A stretch of DNA of 64,000 nt from Croceivirga radicis (GCF_002072105.2 NZ_MTBC01000011.1:62001-126000), one strand, 5' to 3'. Shown: positions 37,772 through 47,228, counted from the stretch's first letter. A program made the numbers and translations. The notes: generated by a model not told the origin, from the letters alone.

Positions 37772-38227
37772 ATGGAGTATACAACTACAGTGGAAATTGA
37801 CCTCCCACGAAACCAATTTTTAGAAATTCTGACCAATGAAGAAAATATGAAACATTGGATGCGTGGCTTGGTTTCTTATGAACGGTTATCTGCCAATAAA
37901 AATACAGAAGGAGCTAGAACCGCCTTTAAATTTAAAATGGGCAAACGAGAAATGAATATGGTAGAAACCATTTTAAAGGTAAATTTCCCAGAAGAATTTT
38001 TTGTTGCTTATGATTCAAAAGGTGTGCATAACGTACAAAAGAATTATTTTGAAGAAAAAAACGGTAAAACCATCTGGTCTTCCAAAAGTGAATTTAAATT
38101 TGATTCTTTTATGATGAAAACAATGGCTTTTTTAATGCCTGGGCTTTTTAAAAAGCAATCCAGACAATATGCCGATGATTTTAAAAACTTTGCAGAAAAA
38201 GGGATTTCGGTTTTAGATAACGTATAA
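37772..38227 (+). CDS. SRPBCC (START/polyketide-cyclase-like) protein
   Basis: The 151-residue protein follows the SRPBCC pattern: TTVEIDLPRNQFLEILTNEENMKHWMRGLV at the start, a beta-sheet middle and a long C-terminal helix ending near DDFKNFAEKGIS. Such folds bind small hydrophobic ligands, but no ligand can be named. It begins a three-gene plus-strand run with a small unknown protein (three-base gap) and a serine hydrolase. Confidence 0.8.
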   Translation: MEYTTTVEIDLPRNQFLEILTNEENMKHWMRGLVSYERLSANKNTEGARTAFKFKMGKREMNMVETILKVNFPEEFFVAYDSKGVHNVQKNYFEEKNGKTIWSSKSEFKFDSFMMKTMAFLMPGLFKKQSRQYADDFKNFAEKGISVLDNV

Positions 38228-38230
38228 TTT

Positions 38231-38485
38231 ATGAGTGCAAACCTACTTGATAGAACTATTAAACTAATTTGGGATTTTAAAGGTCCGGCAGCCGCAAAAA
38301 CAGCAGAGCATTACCTGGTTCATTTAAAAGAGTACGTTGACAAAGAAGAACTAAAATATGATATTTATAATGTGGAACATGTAAGCAGCACGCACAGCTT
38401 GGTCTTTTTAGTTGTTGCAGAGTTTGAAATGCCACAAGTAAGGGATAGCCTTAAGCCACATAGAGGACAACTTTACCAAATCTAA
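38231..38485 (+). CDS. small protein of unknown function
   Basis: The 84-residue soluble protein has no signal, no cysteines and a charged composition with the pattern LLDRTIKLIWDFKGPAAAKTAEHYLVHL. It ends in a strand-like VFLVVAEFEM segment and a basic tail. Three bases separate it from the SRPBCC gene, so it is probably cotranscribed. I do not recognise a family, and the length is too short to infer a fold. Confidence 0.65.
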   Translation: MSANLLDRTIKLIWDFKGPAAAKTAEHYLVHLKEYVDKEELKYDIYNVEHVSSTHSLVFLVVAEFEMPQVRDSLKPHRGQLYQI

Positions 38486-38493
38486 ACCATTTT

Positions 38494-39630
38494 ATGCGCA
38501 CCATTCTTACATGGGTTTTTGGTCTTTTGGTTTGTTTTGGTTGCAAACAGAATACTACTGAAGAAAATTTCTTGGACATTGCGCTAAAGAGCGAACACCC
38601 GGCAATTAAAAAAGTGGTAGAAAATATAGATGCGCATGAAATTCAAATTAGATATACCCGAATTGAACGTGAAAAAGACGCTATTTCTTTCAAAGATTTT
38701 GATTTTAACGTAGATAGTACTTTTTACTTTTATCCGGCCAGTACAATTAAATTTCCGGTAGCGGTAACAGCACTTGAAAAATTAAATTTAATTGACAGTC
38801 TAAACCTAGATTCAACTTTTTTTATTGAGGGAGACACCACCATTACATCTTTTAGAACAGCAATAAATCAATTGTTTGCAGTAAGCGATAATGCGGCCAA
38901 TAACAGATTAATAGAATTTGTGGGCTTTGACGCAATTAATAAACAGATAAAGGAAAGAGGAATATATCCCTTTAGAATTTCTCATAGATTGGCTACAACA
39001 GATGCGGATAACCCCACCACAAAACCATTACTAATATTAACTGCGGACAGTATATTACATTTTACTAAACCTATTGTAAGCAACAGGCCTAAGGCACTAG
39101 AACTAAAAGGAATAAAAAAGGGAGAAGGATACCTATCTGAAAACGAACTTTTTAAAGAACCTTTTGATTTTTCAATGAAAAACCATTTTCCCATAACTGC
39201 CCAAAATCAACTGATCAAAAAAGTATTTTTTCCTAATACTTTTAGCCCAGAACAACAATTACAGCTAACAGAGAAACAACGTAATTTTTTAATTGATGCC
39301 ATGAGGCTGCTTCCGTATGAGCAGGGTTATGATAGAAGCATCTATTACGATAGTTATGTAAAGTTTTTCCTATTTGGCGATTCAAAAGAAGCTATTCCAG
39401 AAACAATTAAAATACACAATAAGGTTGGGTATGCGTATGGCACCTTAACAGACTGCGCCTACATAGTGGATTTAAAAAACAACATAGAATTTATTTTGAA
39501 CGCAACCATCTTGGTAAATAATAACGCAACATTTAATGATGATACCTATGAATACGAAACCATAGGTATTCCTTTTTTAGCGCAATTGGGTAGGGAAATT
39601 TATGAGTTGGAACTCAACAACAACAAATAA
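38494..39630 (+). CDS. lipoprotein serine hydrolase of the class A beta-lactamase fold
   Basis: The 378-residue lipoprotein (lipobox GLLVCFGCKQ, Cys17) carries PASTIKFPVAV (S-x-x-K, catalytic Ser and Lys) and AVSDNAANN (the SDN motif). Where true beta-lactamases have K-T/S-G there is NKVGYAYG, and no ExxLN omega-loop motif is visible. The protein is therefore probably a non-lactamase serine hydrolase acting on peptides or cell-wall stems. It lies nine bases after the small unknown gene. Confidence 0.8.
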   Translation: MRTILTWVFGLLVCFGCKQNTTEENFLDIALKSEHPAIKKVVENIDAHEIQIRYTRIEREKDAISFKDFDFNVDSTFYFYPASTIKFPVAVTALEKLNLIDSLNLDSTFFIEGDTTITSFRTAINQLFAVSDNAANNRLIEFVGFDAINKQIKERGIYPFRISHRLATTDADNPTTKPLLILTADSILHFTKPIVSNRPKALELKGIKKGEGYLSENELFKEPFDFSMKNHFPITAQNQLIKKVFFPNTFSPEQQLQLTEKQRNFLIDAMRLLPYEQGYDRSIYYDSYVKFFLFGDSKEAIPETIKIHNKVGYAYGTLTDCAYIVDLKNNIEFILNATILVNNNATFNDDTYEYETIGIPFLAQLGREIYELELNNNK

Positions 39631-39688
39631 ATGTGACTAATTTCTTACAAGTGTTTCTAAATAGGTATTAGATAGATATTTAAGAAAC

Positions 39689-40426
39689 ATGAAAAAGTTA
39701 GTTGCAGAATTCATAGGCACTTTTTGGTTAATTGTTGGTGGTTGTGGAACTGCGATCTTTGCCGCTTCTAATCCAGATATGGGTATTGGTAAGATTGGTA
39801 TTGCTGTGGCATTTGGTCTAAGTTTAGTAACCATGTTCTACAGTATTGGACACATATCTGGTTGCCATTTAAACCCAGCGGTTACTTTAGGGCTGGCTAC
39901 CGCGGGAAAATTTGACCCTAAAAACGTACCAACCTATATATTGGCACAAGTTTTAGGCGCAATAACCGGAGCAGCACTTGTTTACCTTGTAATGCTGGGC
40001 AAAGTTGGTTACCAAATAGGTTCTTTTGCTGCCAACGGATATGAAGAAAACTCACCAGAAGGTTACTCTATAATTTCTGCCTTTATTACAGAGTTGGTTA
40101 TGACCTTTATTTTCCTATTTATCATATTAGGTGCCACTTATGAAAAAGCACATAAGGCATTTAGTGGTTTAGCCATAGGTTTAGGCCTAACTTTAATCCA
40201 TTTGGTTAGCATGCCTATAACAAATACCTCAATAAACCCAGCGAGGAGTTTAAGCCAAGCTTTATTTGCAGAGGGAAATTGGGCTTTGCCTCAGTTGTGG
40301 CTTTTTTGGGTAGCACCAATTTTAGGAGCCCTTTTGGCTGGTGCTTTTTATCAATTTTTATTTAATTATGACCCAATTAAATCGTACAAGGTTTCCCGTA
40401 AAGGTCAAAATCCGCAGCTTCGGTAA
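39689..40426 (+). CDS. aqpZ: aquaporin Z-like water channel
   Basis: The 245-residue MIP-family channel has both pore motifs: HLNPAVTLG (N62) and SINPARSLSQ (N183). There are about six membrane segments, and the N terminus MKKLVAEFIGTFWLIVGGC is the family start. The aromatic/arginine filter Arg follows the second motif, which favours water over glycerol. Its last 50 bases overlap the 3' end of the convergent rimO gene. Confidence 0.95.
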   Translation: MKKLVAEFIGTFWLIVGGCGTAIFAASNPDMGIGKIGIAVAFGLSLVTMFYSIGHISGCHLNPAVTLGLATAGKFDPKNVPTYILAQVLGAITGAALVYLVMLGKVGYQIGSFAANGYEENSPEGYSIISAFITELVMTFIFLFIILGATYEKAHKAFSGLAIGLGLTLIHLVSMPITNTSINPARSLSQALFAEGNWALPQLWLFWVAPILGALLAGAFYQFLFNYDPIKSYKVSRKGQNPQLR

Positions 40427-41684
40427 TTGTAATTTGCGTATAGTCCCCAATTTTCACATAATGCTCCCTAGCGTCTATTAACACCTCGTTATCAACGTCT
40501 GGAGAATCAAATTCGGTTCTACCTACAAAGTAATTACCTTCTTTACGATCAATGATGCATCTATACGTCTTTCCAATTTTTTCTTGGTTAAGCTCCCAAG
40601 AAATCTGGGATTGTATTTCCATTATTTCATTGGCCCGTTCTTGCTTAATAGCTTCTGGCACATCATCTTCCAATGAATACGCATGCGTATTTTCTTCGTG
40701 GCTGTAGGTAAAACAACCCAACCTTTCAAAGCGCATTTCCTTTACCCAATCTCTTAATGTTTCAAAGTCTTCCTGTGTTTCTCCAGGGTAACCAACAATT
40801 AAAGTAGTACGTATGGCCATATCTGGCACAGCATTTCTAAAATCGTTCAATAGTTTTGTAGTTTTTGCCTTGGTTGTACCCCTACGCATACTTTTCAAAA
40901 TTGGGTCTGCAATGTGCTGTAGCGGTATATCTATATAATTGCAAACTTTTGGCTCTCGTTTCATTACTTGTAAAACATCCATAGGAAAACCGGTAGGAAA
41001 AGCATAATGCAAACGAATCCATTCTATTCCCTCTACTTTTACCAACGCTTCTAGTAGCTCCGCTAAATTTCGTTTTTTGTAAAGATCAAGACCATAGTAA
41101 GTAAGATCTTGAGCTATTAAAATTAGTTCTTTTACCCCTTTTGCGGCAAGTTTATGTGCCTCGGCCACCAGATCTTCTATGGGTGTACTTTTATGCTTAC
41201 CACGCATAAGAGGTATTGCGCAAAAAGAACATGGCCTATCACAACCTTCCGCTATTTTTAGGTAGGCATAATTCTTGGGTGTAGTGGTTAGGCGCTCCCC
41301 AATTAATTCGTGCTTATAATCTGCCCCCAAAGCTTTTAAAAGAATAGGCAGATCGCTTGTTCCAAAATATTGGTCCACATCTGGTATTTCTTGCTCCAGG
41401 TCCGGCTTGTATCTTTCACTTAAACAACCGGTCACAAACACCTTATCTACAGAACCCTCTTCTTTCTTTTGAACATATTCCAATATGGTATTTACACTCT
41501 CCTCCTTAGCACTTCCAATAAATCCGCAAGTATTGATCACCACCACATTACCTTCTTCTTCATGAACCACCTCTTTGTTGTTGGCCTTCAATTGCCCCAT
41601 TAAAACCTCAGAGTCATAAACATTTTTACTACAACCTAAGGTAACCACATTAATCTTGTTCTTTTTAAGAGACTTTGTACGCAT
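40377..41684 (-). CDS. rimO: ribosomal protein S12 methylthiotransferase
   Basis: This radical-SAM enzyme adds a methylthio group to an aspartate of ribosomal protein S12. Start at MRTKSLKKNKINVVTLGC (41684); an ATG ten codons upstream is open but less likely. Domains are the N-terminal UPF0004 region with VVTLGCSKNVYDSEVLMGQL, the radical-SAM motif CDRPCSFCAIPLMRGKHKS (C-x3-C-x2-C) and a C-terminal TRAM domain with VGRTEFDSPDVDNEVLI. The 435-residue length is normal. Overlaps aqpZ by 50 bases tail to tail. Confidence 0.95.
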   Translation of the reverse strand: MRTKSLKKNKINVVTLGCSKNVYDSEVLMGQLKANNKEVVHEEEGNVVVINTCGFIGSAKEESVNTILEYVQKKEEGSVDKVFVTGCLSERYKPDLEQEIPDVDQYFGTSDLPILLKALGADYKHELIGERLTTTPKNYAYLKIAEGCDRPCSFCAIPLMRGKHKSTPIEDLVAEAHKLAAKGVKELILIAQDLTYYGLDLYKKRNLAELLEALVKVEGIEWIRLHYAFPTGFPMDVLQVMKREPKVCNYIDIPLQHIADPILKSMRRGTTKAKTTKLLNDFRNAVPDMAIRTTLIVGYPGETQEDFETLRDWVKEMRFERLGCFTYSHEENTHAYSLEDDVPEAIKQERANEIMEIQSQISWELNQEKIGKTYRCIIDRKEGNYFVGRTEFDSPDVDNEVLIDAREHYVKIGDYTQITITEAADFDLYGKPCTI

Positions 41685-41807
41685 AATTTCTTTAAATGGA
41701 GGGCAAAAATACAACAGAAGCTTACAATTGACGGTTTTTGCACCATAATTCTTTGAATTACTCGTTAAACCTTAGCAGATAACCGCTGTCTAATTAAAAA
41801 AACTTCC

Positions 41808-42911
41808 ATGATAAAGCATTTGTTAGTACTCATAAGCTTCGTAACGTTAATTTCTTGCTCCACAGATGGAATGGATACTGTTGCCGAAAACAATCCGGAC
41901 GAAACTCCAATAGCAACAGAATTATACTTTCCATCAACCACAAGTGCAGAATGGGAAACCTTGAGCGAAACGGAACTAAATTGGAACACCAACACAGGCA
42001 CAGAGCTACAAACTTATTTAGAAGAACAAAACACCAAAGCCTTTATAATTCTTAAAAACGGCAAAATAGTTAACGAGTGGTATTTTAATAATTTTGAAGC
42101 AGACGATTCATGGTACTGGGCATCTGCAGGAAAAACACTAACCGCCTTTACGGTTGGCATAGCCCAAGAGAAAGGATATTTAGACATAGCCGATAAAACT
42201 AGTGATTACCTGGGTACGGGATGGACTTCTTTAACCAAGGAACAAGAGGATAAAATTACTATTGAAAACCAACTTACCATGACCTCTGGCATGGATGAGA
42301 ATGCGTTTACCTGTGTTTCTTCAGACTGCTTAAACTATATAGCTGATGCAGGTAATAGATGGGCATATCATAATGGTCCGTACACCCTGTTACAAGATGT
42401 AGTGGCTAATGCTACTGCAACAAATTACAATTCATTCTTTAATACGGAATTAAAATCTAGAATTGGAATGGATGGTTTTTGGCTCAACACAGAGGCCACC
42501 AATAACGTTTATTTTAGTACAGCTAGAAGCATGGCACGTTTTGGACTTTTAATCTTAAATAAAGGTACTTGGGCAGAAGACCCTATATTAGAAGGTCAAG
42601 CTTTTTTTGAAGCTATGACTACCAGTTCTCAAAACCTTAATCCTGCTTATGGCTATTTGTGGTGGTTAAATGGCAAAAGCACTTATATGCTACCCTCTAG
42701 CCAAGAGGTATTCAACGGTTCGCTAATTACTACTGCCCCTAACGACCTTATTTCTGCATTAGGCAAAAACGACCAAAAACTTTATGTTGTACCTAGTGAA
42801 AATCTGGTAATCATACGTCTTGGAGATGCAGCAAATGCCGAAAATTTTGCACTTTCGACATTTGATACAGATTTATGGCAACTACTTTCTACCTATATGG
42901 GTTTAGATTAA
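41808..42911 (+). CDS. lipoprotein serine hydrolase of the class C beta-lactamase fold
   Basis: The 367-residue protein has a lipoprotein signal (VTLISCSTD, Cys17). It contains the S-x-x-K motif in YWASAGKTLTAF, and the Tyr-x-Asn site in WAYHNGPYTLLQDV. These motifs fit the class C/esterase group that also includes penicillin-binding carboxypeptidases and esterases. It is likely a periplasmic or surface hydrolase of unknown substrate. Its stop overlaps that of the convergent amidase gene by four bases. Confidence 0.85.
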   Translation: MIKHLLVLISFVTLISCSTDGMDTVAENNPDETPIATELYFPSTTSAEWETLSETELNWNTNTGTELQTYLEEQNTKAFIILKNGKIVNEWYFNNFEADDSWYWASAGKTLTAFTVGIAQEKGYLDIADKTSDYLGTGWTSLTKEQEDKITIENQLTMTSGMDENAFTCVSSDCLNYIADAGNRWAYHNGPYTLLQDVVANATATNYNSFFNTELKSRIGMDGFWLNTEATNNVYFSTARSMARFGLLILNKGTWAEDPILEGQAFFEAMTTSSQNLNPAYGYLWWLNGKSTYMLPSSQEVFNGSLITTAPNDLISALGKNDQKLYVVPSENLVIIRLGDAANAENFALSTFDTDLWQLLSTYMGLD

Positions 42912-44593
42912 TCGCTGTATGCTTTTGGTAGTAATCTGGCTTGCATAAAAGCTTCCAAAGTTTTTGCTATTGTTAATAGTTGGGGTTCAGATAACGGTTG
43001 CCCAATTAAGGTTAAACCAATTGGCTCGCCAGAAGTTTTATACCCCATGGGCAAGGTTAACGCTGGATATTTTGCCACCGCAGCATAACCCGCATGATAA
43101 TTATTTATAGATAAGATGGCATCTAGATCTTGACCATCCAAAGACGTATCAAAATAACGCCTGGCTTCTTGTTGCAAATTCAATTTAATATCATCTAAAG
43201 CTTCAGTAGTTGTACTATCTACTAAAATACCTTCTAAACGTGCCTGCCCATACGGCATTCTTACTAAAGTATCTTCACGATTAAACGCCACTACATCTTC
43301 TACGTTTTTAATAGTTACGGCATCTTTTGTCCTAACTTCTGCCTTAATATACGCTGGCAGGTCGTGCTTCATATCTATATTTAAAATACTTAAAAAACCA
43401 TTGAGTTGAACTTCTGGTGGTGTAATCTGTATAATTTTAGCGCCAGCCGATTTTAATTGTTCAATTCGCGCAGCATATATGCTATCTTGATTAATTAATG
43501 CAGTTATTGCCCCAATTCTTAGGTGTTGCAAAGGGGCCGCTTCTGTTTCTAATACTTGCGTTCCAGAGAATACAATTTCTTTTGCTTTAGAATCTTTAGA
43601 GTCATAACCCATCATTGCCGACAATACAATACCATTATCCGTAACGTTACGTGTCATAGGCCCAGGAGTATCCAAGGTACTAGAAATAGGCACTATTCCC
43701 GTTCGGCTTAGAACCCCTATTGTAGGTTTTAAACCAACAACCGAGTTTTGACTACTTGGCGACAATATAGAACCCGATGTTTCCGTACCTACGGCAGCAA
43801 CGGCATAACCCGCAGCAATAGCCGTACCACTACCAGCGCTTGAACCGCCAGTTTCAAAAATTCTTCTGCCATATGGATTAAGAGTTTGCCCACCTATTGC
43901 ACTATAACCAACAGGGCAACCATCACAGAAAAAATAAGCCCACTCGCTCAGGTTTACTTTCCCTAAAATAAGTGCGCCTTTTTCCTTTAATTGCTTGACG
44001 ATGAAAGCATCTCCTGCAAAATTTTCTTTTAAAGCAATTGCACCAGCTGTAGTAGGCAAACCTTTAAATCCAATATTGTCTTTTAATAAAATAGGCATGC
44101 CATATATAGGGTGCTCCCCATCTGCATTAGGTTTAAGATTCCTGGCTTGCTCCAAAACCTCTTTATTAAGTGCTATAACCGTATTTAAAGTAGTGCTATT
44201 ATCCAGTTCATATTTGTAAATGCGATACAGATAAAATAACACCAATTCTTCATAAGTAAATTTCCCTTCTTTAATGGAAGCTTGTATACTTGGAATGTCT
44301 TGTTCCAAAATCATAGGTTTCAAAGCTTCATACCTAGTTGTAGTTAATTTGTCAACTTCTTCGTATAGGGGATTAAACACATCATTCTTATCCAATACTT
44401 TAGATTGAATCAATTTATAACGCATTCGAGGATTCTCGTGCTCTGCATTGGCGACAACTTCGATAGAGTCATCATAAGGTTGCCAAAGCGTAACTTCCGC
44501 TGAATTATTGATTGATTTTTTTTGATTACATGATTGTAAAAAGGAGAAAAATATTGCAGCGAGTACCACACTGCAGCCTGTAGCATATTTCAT
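42908..44593 (-). CDS. amidase-signature lipoprotein
   Basis: The 561-residue protein has a lipoprotein signal (FSFLQSCNQKKS, Cys22) and an amidase signature domain with the catalytic triad Lys in PILLKDNIGF, cis-Ser and nucleophile Ser in GGSSAGSGTAIAAG and TETSGSILSPS. Closest relatives are GatA-like and fatty-acid or peptide amidases. Here secretion as a lipoprotein rules out tRNA amidation. Substrate unknown. Confidence 0.88.
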   Translation of the reverse strand: MKYATGCSVVLAAIFFSFLQSCNQKKSINNSAEVTLWQPYDDSIEVVANAEHENPRMRYKLIQSKVLDKNDVFNPLYEEVDKLTTTRYEALKPMILEQDIPSIQASIKEGKFTYEELVLFYLYRIYKYELDNSTTLNTVIALNKEVLEQARNLKPNADGEHPIYGMPILLKDNIGFKGLPTTAGAIALKENFAGDAFIVKQLKEKGALILGKVNLSEWAYFFCDGCPVGYSAIGGQTLNPYGRRIFETGGSSAGSGTAIAAGYAVAAVGTETSGSILSPSSQNSVVGLKPTIGVLSRTGIVPISSTLDTPGPMTRNVTDNGIVLSAMMGYDSKDSKAKEIVFSGTQVLETEAAPLQHLRIGAITALINQDSIYAARIEQLKSAGAKIIQITPPEVQLNGFLSILNIDMKHDLPAYIKAEVRTKDAVTIKNVEDVVAFNREDTLVRMPYGQARLEGILVDSTTTEALDDIKLNLQQEARRYFDTSLDGQDLDAILSINNYHAGYAAVAKYPALTLPMGYKTSGEPIGLTLIGQPLSEPQLLTIAKTLEAFMQARLLPKAYSD

Positions 44594-44661
44594 TACGTTC
44601 GGTTAGAAAATTAGTCAACTCCAAGATACGGCATTCCTACTTAAGTAACAGAAATTGAATT

Positions 44662-45435
44662 TTATAAAAAAGCAAATGCCAGCTCTGGATATTCAACAGG
44701 GTCTGAAATAGAAGGTATATTTCCGGCGTATGCTGCTCCTCTTAATTTAGCTACGGAACGATAAACAAATTCTTCTTCCGGTTTTGGATTTAAAAGGTGG
44801 GCCATTTTTTTAGATAGCACTTGCTCATCATCAGGTAATAACCAATGGTTGGCTTCACTTTCGTTTAAAATCAAAGGCATTCTGGGACCGCTAAGCCGAG
44901 GATTGTTGTGAATACGTTGTAACAAACTATTCCCTTTGGTGGTTACTATAGCAAAGCTTACCCATTCTTTTCCAGATTCTGGATGCAACCAAACATCAAA
45001 AATACCCGCAAAGCACATTGGTTGTTCATTCTTTAGACCGATGTAAAAAGGATAAGTTTGCTTATTTAGATGATGATGCTCGTAAAATCCATCTACATAG
45101 ATTAAACAGCGATTATTTAACGCCGCTTCTCTGAACGAAGCCTTTTCCAATAAGGTCTCGCCCCTTGCGTTTATTGTTTTATTCCAAATAGCAGTTTGCT
45201 GTGCTGTACTGGTAACCCAATGTGGAATTAGTCCCCAAGTAGCCACTATTGGTAAATTGGGGGTTTGGCAGGGATAAATAAACATTTTTGGATGCTGAAA
45301 ACCAGAAGCATGGTACAGCGGCAAATCTGTTAACGGCGCAAGTTTTTCTTCAATTTCTAATACTGCCCTATCATCGCCAAGACGTTTAGCACGCATTAAT
45401 TGTGTTTTTAATTGCGCTTTAACATCATAACACAT
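44662..45435 (-). CDS. yedK: SOS-response-associated protein YedK/HMCES
   Basis: The 257-residue protein acts on abasic sites in single-stranded DNA by forming a covalent thiazolidine link through Cys2. Cys2 is exposed after Met removal: the protein starts MCYDVKAQ. Conserved residues include N in TINARGETLLEKASFR (78-93 region), E in GFYEHHHLNKQ and H in IHNNPRLSGPRMPLIL, where the usual short spacing before RMP is lengthened. It is 11 bases from ftsY and not obviously part of that operon. Confidence 0.92.
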   Translation of the reverse strand: MCYDVKAQLKTQLMRAKRLGDDRAVLEIEEKLAPLTDLPLYHASGFQHPKMFIYPCQTPNLPIVATWGLIPHWVTSTAQQTAIWNKTINARGETLLEKASFREAALNNRCLIYVDGFYEHHHLNKQTYPFYIGLKNEQPMCFAGIFDVWLHPESGKEWVSFAIVTTKGNSLLQRIHNNPRLSGPRMPLILNESEANHWLLPDDEQVLSKKMAHLLNPKPEEEFVYRSVAKLRGAAYAGNIPSISDPVEYPELAFAFL

Positions 45436-45446
45436 GTCTTAACTTA

Positions 45447-46403
45447 TTATATTTTAAAGAAAGAATCTACAAACTCATACTTATTAAAAACTTGCAAATC
45501 TTCTATACCTTCACCAACACCTATATATTTTACAGGGATTTTAAATTGATCCGAAATTCCAATTACTACACCACCCTTTGCGGTACCGTCTAATTTTGTA
45601 ACCGCCAAACTACTTACTTCCGTAGCCTTAGTAAATTGTTTGGCCTGTTCAAATGCATTTTGACCTGTAGAACCATCCAATACCAGTAATACATCGTGTG
45701 GTGCATCTGGTACCACTTTTTGCATAACACGTTTAATTTTGGACAACTCGTTCATCAAATTGATTTTATTATGCAAACGACCAGCAGTATCTACCAAAAC
45801 CACATCTGCGTTTTCTGCCACGGCAGAATTTAATGTATCAAAAGCAACAGAAGCCGGGTCGCTACCCATTTTTTGCTTAATAATAGGTATATCTACACGC
45901 TCTGCCCAGACCTGGAGTTGATCTATAGCGGCAGCCCTAAAGGTATCCGCCGCACCCAATACAACCTTTTTACCTTGCTTTTTAAATTGATAGGCCAGTT
46001 TGCCAATGGTTGTTGTTTTACCAACACCATTTACGCCTACCACCATTATTACATGTGGTTTGTTATTTGTAGGTATACCAAAATCTTTAGCCTCTCCGCT
46101 ATTGGTCTCTGATAAAAGGCCAGCAATTTCTTCCCTTAAAATTTTATTGAGTTCTTCTGTACCTAGGTACTTATCTTTTGCAACACGCGCTTCTATGCGC
46201 TCAATAATTTTTAATGTGGTATTTACGCCAACATCCGAGGTTACCAAAACCTCTTCTAGGTTATCTAAAACTTCGTCATCTACTTTAGATTTACCAGCTA
46301 CAGCCTTAGAAAGCTTTCCTAAAAAGCTACTCTTACTTTTTTCAAGACCTTTATCTAAGGTCTCTTTCTTGTCTTTAGAAAAGATATTTTTAAATAAACT
46401 CAT
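45447..46403 (-). CDS. ftsY: signal recognition particle receptor FtsY
   Basis: FtsY docks SRP-ribosome complexes at the inner membrane. The 318-residue form lacks the long acidic A domain of enterobacteria and begins directly with the NG domain: MSLFKNIFSKDKKETLDKGL, VVGVNGVGKTTTIGKLAYQ (G1), DTFRAAAIDQLQVWAER, VVLVDTAGRLHNKINLM (G3) and TKLDGTAKGGV (G4), quoted in pieces. It follows the rpmB-rpmG-DUF4295 block, the usual order in Bacteroidota, although a terminator lies between. Confidence 0.97.
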   Translation of the reverse strand: MSLFKNIFSKDKKETLDKGLEKSKSSFLGKLSKAVAGKSKVDDEVLDNLEEVLVTSDVGVNTTLKIIERIEARVAKDKYLGTEELNKILREEIAGLLSETNSGEAKDFGIPTNNKPHVIMVVGVNGVGKTTTIGKLAYQFKKQGKKVVLGAADTFRAAAIDQLQVWAERVDIPIIKQKMGSDPASVAFDTLNSAVAENADVVLVDTAGRLHNKINLMNELSKIKRVMQKVVPDAPHDVLLVLDGSTGQNAFEQAKQFTKATEVSSLAVTKLDGTAKGGVVIGISDQFKIPVKYIGVGEGIEDLQVFNKYEFVDSFFKI

Positions 46404-46506
46404 AGTTGTTTCAAAAGATGCTCAAATATAGGAAAGTAAGCCCATAAAATTATGGTTTTGACTAGCATACCCTAAATGGTTTTAGCAAACCTTATTTATT
46501 ATGCAT

Positions 46507-46539
46507 AAAAAAACCGCCCACGTAAAATACGTAGGCGGT
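46507..46539 (-). terminator. terminator of rpmB-rpmG-DUF4295
   Basis: ACCGCCCACGTA (46513-46524) and TACGTAGGCGGT (46528-46539) form a 12-base stem with one mismatch and a three-base loop. On the minus strand it is followed by a run of T (complement of A run 46507-46512). It lies 23 bases beyond the DUF4295 stop. Confidence 0.9.
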
Positions 46540-46561
46540 ACTATATATAGAAGTTTGCGTC

Positions 46562-46714
46562 CTATTTACTGTTTAACCAGTCGTTCACCAATTCTGGTGC
46601 CATTACAGACTCAACAAAAGTGTAAGCTCCAGTTTTAGGAGACTTTACCATTTTAATAGCTTTTGTTAATCTTTTTGAACTACTTTGTAGTGATGCTACC
46701 GTCTTCTTAGCCAT
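46562..46714 (-). CDS. DUF4295 small protein of the ribosomal block
   Basis: This 50-residue protein, MAKKTVASLQSSSKRLTKAI and onward, is basic and ends PELVNDWLNSK. It matches the DUF4295 family, found almost only in Bacteroidota and invariably next to rpmG and rpmB. Its role is not established; a ribosome-associated function is inferred from the context. Its start lies eight bases after the rpmG stop. Confidence 0.9.
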   Translation of the reverse strand: MAKKTVASLQSSSKRLTKAIKMVKSPKTGAYTFVESVMAPELVNDWLNSK

Positions 46715-46722
46715 GGCCTAAA

Positions 46723-46905
46723 TTATTTAATTTCTTTGTGTACAGTCATACGCTTAAGGATAGGATTAAATTTTTTAATCTCTAACCTGTCTGGCGTGTT
46801 TTTCTTATTCTTGGTAGTAATATACCTAGAGGTACCTGGCTGCCCAGAAGTTTTATGCTCCGTGCATTCCAATATAACTTGAATTCTATTTCCTTTCTTT
46901 GCCAT
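46723..46905 (-). CDS. rpmG: 50S ribosomal protein L33
   Basis: The 60-residue protein of the large ribosomal subunit reads [20 protein letters not shown] at the start with [20 protein letters not shown] and MTVHKEIK at the end, as in bacterial L33. Only one Cys is present, so this is the zinc-free form. It lies 14 bases after rpmB. Confidence 0.97.
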   Translation of the reverse strand: MAKKGNRIQVILECTEHKTSGQPGTSRYITTKNKKNTPDRLEIKKFNPILKRMTVHKEIK

Positions 46906-46919
46906 CTCTTACCTGTTTT

Positions 46920-47156
46920 TTACTTAACAATTCCGTTGGCTCTCATGTCTTTAATAACAGCGGAGATACCTTTCTTGTTAATAATCTTGATACCTTTTGA
47001 AGAAACGTTCAATGTTACCCATTTATCTTCTTCAGGGATGTAGAATTTCTTTTTGAAAATATTAGCGTCAAATCTTCTTTTCGTTTTATTGATAGAGAAG
47101 GACACGTTGTTTCCAAACATCACCTTTTTTCCTGTAACTTCACAAATTTTGGACAT
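46920..47156 (-). CDS. rpmB: 50S ribosomal protein L28
   Basis: The 78-residue large-subunit protein starts MSKICEVTGKKVMFGNNVSF and ends with KGISAVIKDMRANGIVK, the normal L28 pattern, including the SINKTKRRFDANIFKKKFY core. It is the first gene of the rpmB-rpmG-DUF4295 operon; its promoter must lie in the AT-rich 47157-47228 spacer. Confidence 0.97.
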   Translation of the reverse strand: MSKICEVTGKKVMFGNNVSFSINKTKRRFDANIFKKKFYIPEEDKWVTLNVSSKGIKIINKKGISAVIKDMRANGIVK

Positions 47157-47228
47157 CTCCTTAAATTTTGCTTGATTTTATTGAGGCTGCAAATTTAGAT
47201 ATTTCTTTTAGACGTACAAAATTCTAAC

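Noticed and set aside
38494-42911. antibiotic-resistance beta-lactamases
   Set aside because: Both lipoproteins have the fold, but one lacks KTG and the omega-loop Glu, and the other fits the esterase/PBP-like group; resistance cannot be claimed.
46000-46431. 143-residue plus-strand frame over ftsY
   Set aside because: FtsY is unmistakable on the minus strand; the plus frame has low-complexity Ser/Leu content.
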